From the NCBI GenBank assembly GCA_016302005.1, contig JAEDOK010000085.1, forward strand, positions 1 through 7,135: a stretch of DNA of 7,135 nt, read 5' to 3'. Both the position numbers and the translations under genes were made by a program. Positions within the stretch are counted from its first letter, which is position 1; each line of letters opens with the position of its first letter. Positions 6,067-7,135 of the stretch are shown here, in pieces. Origin of the DNA: Oscillospiraceae bacterium (GTDB lineage Bacteria > Bacillota_A > Clostridia > Oscillospirales > Oscillospiraceae). The notes beneath the pieces are model-generated. The model was given only the letters and a program-made list of their open reading frames with translations, did no database searches and was not told the DNA's origin.

Positions 6067-6843
6067 ATGAACAGAAAATACCGCAAGACCCTGATCGCGG
6101 GTAACTGGAAGATGAATAAGACCCCCACGGAGACCAAGGCGTTTATGACCGAGCTGAAGGCGCTGCTGCCGAAGGGCCGCTGGTGCGATATCGCCCTGTG
6201 CGTCCCCGCCGTGTGCATCCCCGCCGCTGTCCGCGCCATGCGCGAGACGCGCGTCGGCATCGGCGCGGAAAACTGCAACGCCAATCCCTCCGGCGCATAC
6301 ACCGGCGAGATCTCCACCGCCATGCTGACCGACGCAGGCTGCAAATATGTCATTATCGGCCACTCCGAGCGCCGCGCCATGGGCGAGACGGACGCGGAGG
6401 TCAACGCGAAGGTCAAGACCGTTCTGGACGCTGGTCTGATCCCCATCGTCTGCTGCGGCGAGAGCCTGGAGCAGCGTGAGAGCGGTATCACCGAGGAATG
6501 GATCACCATGCAGATCAAGCTGGCGCTTGCGGGGATCCCTGAGGAAAAGAGCCGCAAGATCGTTATTGCCTATGAGCCGATTTGGGCGATCGGCACGGGC
6601 AGAACCGCCACGCCGGAGCAGGCGGAGGAGGTTTGCCAGCTCATCCGCGTTGTCGTGCGCAAGCTCTTCGGCTCGAAGAACGCCCGCGCGACCACCATCC
6701 TTTACGGCGGCTCCATGAACGAAAAGAACGCCTACGAGCTTTTGGCGCAGCCGGATATCGACGGCGGCCTGATCGGCGGCGCAAGCCTTGTCCCCGAGAA
6801 GTTCGTCAAGATCATCGAGGATGCCAACCAGCCCACCCCGTAA
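6067..6843 (+). CDS. tpiA: triosephosphate isomerase
   Basis: It interconverts dihydroxyacetone phosphate and glyceraldehyde 3-phosphate in glycolysis. It is 258 aa, slightly longer than the typical 250 because of a short basic N-terminal extension (MNRKYRKT). All catalytic elements are present: the substrate lysine K15 in GNWKMN (12-17), the electrophilic histidine H99 in IIGHSERR, the catalytic base E170 in AYEPIWAIGTG, the flexible loop 6 following it (171-181), and the phosphate-gripping YGGS (213-216) and GGAS (237-240). AAGGAG lies 8 bp before the ATG. The 19-bp gap to pgk and the strong terminator directly after its stop show that it is the last gene of the pgk-tpiA unit. It usually works as a cytosolic dimer. 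Confidence 0.98.
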   Translation: MNRKYRKTLIAGNWKMNKTPTETKAFMTELKALLPKGRWCDIALCVPAVCIPAAVRAMRETRVGIGAENCNANPSGAYTGEISTAMLTDAGCKYVIIGHSERRAMGETDAEVNAKVKTVLDAGLIPIVCCGESLEQRESGITEEWITMQIKLALAGIPEEKSRKIVIAYEPIWAIGTGRTATPEQAEEVCQLIRVVVRKLFGSKNARATTILYGGSMNEKNAYELLAQPDIDGGLIGGASLVPEKFVKIIEDANQPTP

Positions 6844-6861
6844 AAAATCAGCAAATTGCAC

Positions 6862-6896
6862 AAAACGCATCGGAGTTTTTCTCCGATGCGTTTTTT
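6862..6896 (+). terminator. strong intrinsic terminator of the pgk-tpiA operon
   Basis: A perfect 10-bp stem, CGCATCGGAG (6866-6875) with CTCCGATGCG (6881-6890), encloses a TTTTT loop and is followed by TTTTTT (6891-6896). A-T pairs extend the stem by four (AAAA at 6862-6865). It starts 19 bp after the tpiA stop codon. Confidence 0.95.
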
Positions 6897-6935
6897 CTAT
6901 TTTATATTTTCTTAACAGACTTCGACGGCGAAATA

Positions 6936-6944
6936 TGGTATACT
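6936..6944 (+). promoter_or_regulatory. possible extended -10 promoter toward the right edge
   Basis: TGGTATACT is a good extended -10 element (TGn before TATACT). The only -35-like hexamer, TTAACA (6912-6917), is 21 bp away, too far for a normal promoter. If used, it would transcribe through the repeat at 6973-7135 into a gene outside the window, with a repeat-filled leader like the one proposed for the chromate-type genes. Confidence 0.35.
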
Positions 6945-6972
6945 TAACCTGCAGGACAGTGACAGTCATAAG

Positions 6973-7095
6973 CCGGTGCAGGAACTACCCACTGCGTACA
7001 AACCTGTTCATCCGTACCATCTGTCGCTTGCGCGACACGGCACGCCCGGTGGTCGTGCCCTACGATCATTGAACGCACCTTCGCCGTAGGGCGCG
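6973..7095 (+). repeat. long dispersed repeat, copy 2 (contains TGCAGGAACT-module copy 6)
   Basis: This is the second copy of the 3575-3698 repeat, in the same orientation, 3.4 kb away. One internal hairpin is better paired here: TGTCGC (7022-7027) with GCGACA (7032-7037), 6 bp against 5 in the other copy. The region after tpiA (6897-7135) holds no gene that I can support. Confidence 0.85.
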
Positions 7096-7096
7096 C

Positions 7097-7129
7097 ACCC
7101 GCAGGGGGTATGCCGCATCCGTAACGCTC
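7097..7129 (-). repeat. inverted copy of part of the 132-bp repeat
   Basis: Read on the minus strand, these 33 bp match 3792-3824 and 3982-4014 with a single mismatch. The segment probably continues beyond the window, so the full extent of this element is not visible. Confidence 0.8.
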
Positions 7130-7135
7130 CTTCGT

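Noticed and set aside
4794..6557. A 587-codon open frame on the minus strand opposite pgk and tpiA
   Set aside because: It lies antisense to two certain genes. The strong C/G third-position bias of pgk and tpiA removes stop codons from the opposite strand; the translation has no recognisable domain and no ribosome binding site was seen.
5959..6969. A 336-codon open frame on the minus strand opposite tpiA
   Set aside because: Same cause as above. It begins inside the terminator/promoter region and its composition, rich in Arg, Ala, Asp and Gly, is that of a codon-bias shadow.

Overview
The window looks like chromosomal DNA from a moderately GC-rich gut-type member of the Clostridia (Oscillospiraceae/Ruminococcaceae-like). 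This rests on strong AGGAGG-type ribosome binding sites, a two-gene Ktr potassium system, a split chromate-type transporter pair, a pgk-tpiA pair with strong C-ending codon preference, and intergenic spaces packed with short palindromic dispersed repeats. The taxonomic call is inference; no rRNA or other marker gene is present.

Layout. The left half is on the minus strand: ktrA (67-717) follows ktrB (733-2070), forming a potassium uptake operon. Upstream of ktrB is a repeat-filled spacer (2071-2384). Then come two overlapping short chromate-type transporter genes (2385-2951 and 2951-3520). A 750-bp spacer (3521-4270) holds a dense repeat cluster (3541-4041), followed by an AT-rich stretch with two divergent sigma-A-type promoters. 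The right half is on the plus strand: trmL (4271-4762, tRNA wobble 2'-O-methyltransferase), pgk (4848-6047), tpiA (6067-6843), a strong intrinsic terminator, and another copy of the repeat elements running off the window end. At the far left edge a good minus-strand promoter points at a gene outside the window.

Function. The genes are ordinary housekeeping and transport genes: K+ uptake gated by a nucleotide-binding RCK subunit, an anion (chromate/sulfate-like) transporter pair, a tRNA modification enzyme, and two consecutive glycolytic enzymes. pgk and tpiA are 19 bp apart and clearly co-transcribed. No defence system, phage, transposase, CRISPR array or RNA gene was recognised.

The unexplained structure is in the spacers. 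At least three modules recur: (i) a leader-like segment with the core TGCAGGAACT, six copies, all on the plus strand; (ii) a palindromic GTAGGGC module in both orientations; (iii) an element with termini AGATTGCCACG and CTCGCAATGACA that occurs as a long form (98 bp, twice) and a short form (34 bp, inverted). They combine into a perfect 132-bp direct repeat, a 219-bp composite with inverted ends, and long direct and inverted repeats that bracket trmL-pgk-tpiA. These are non-coding repeats, probably REP/MITE-like; their function is unknown to me.
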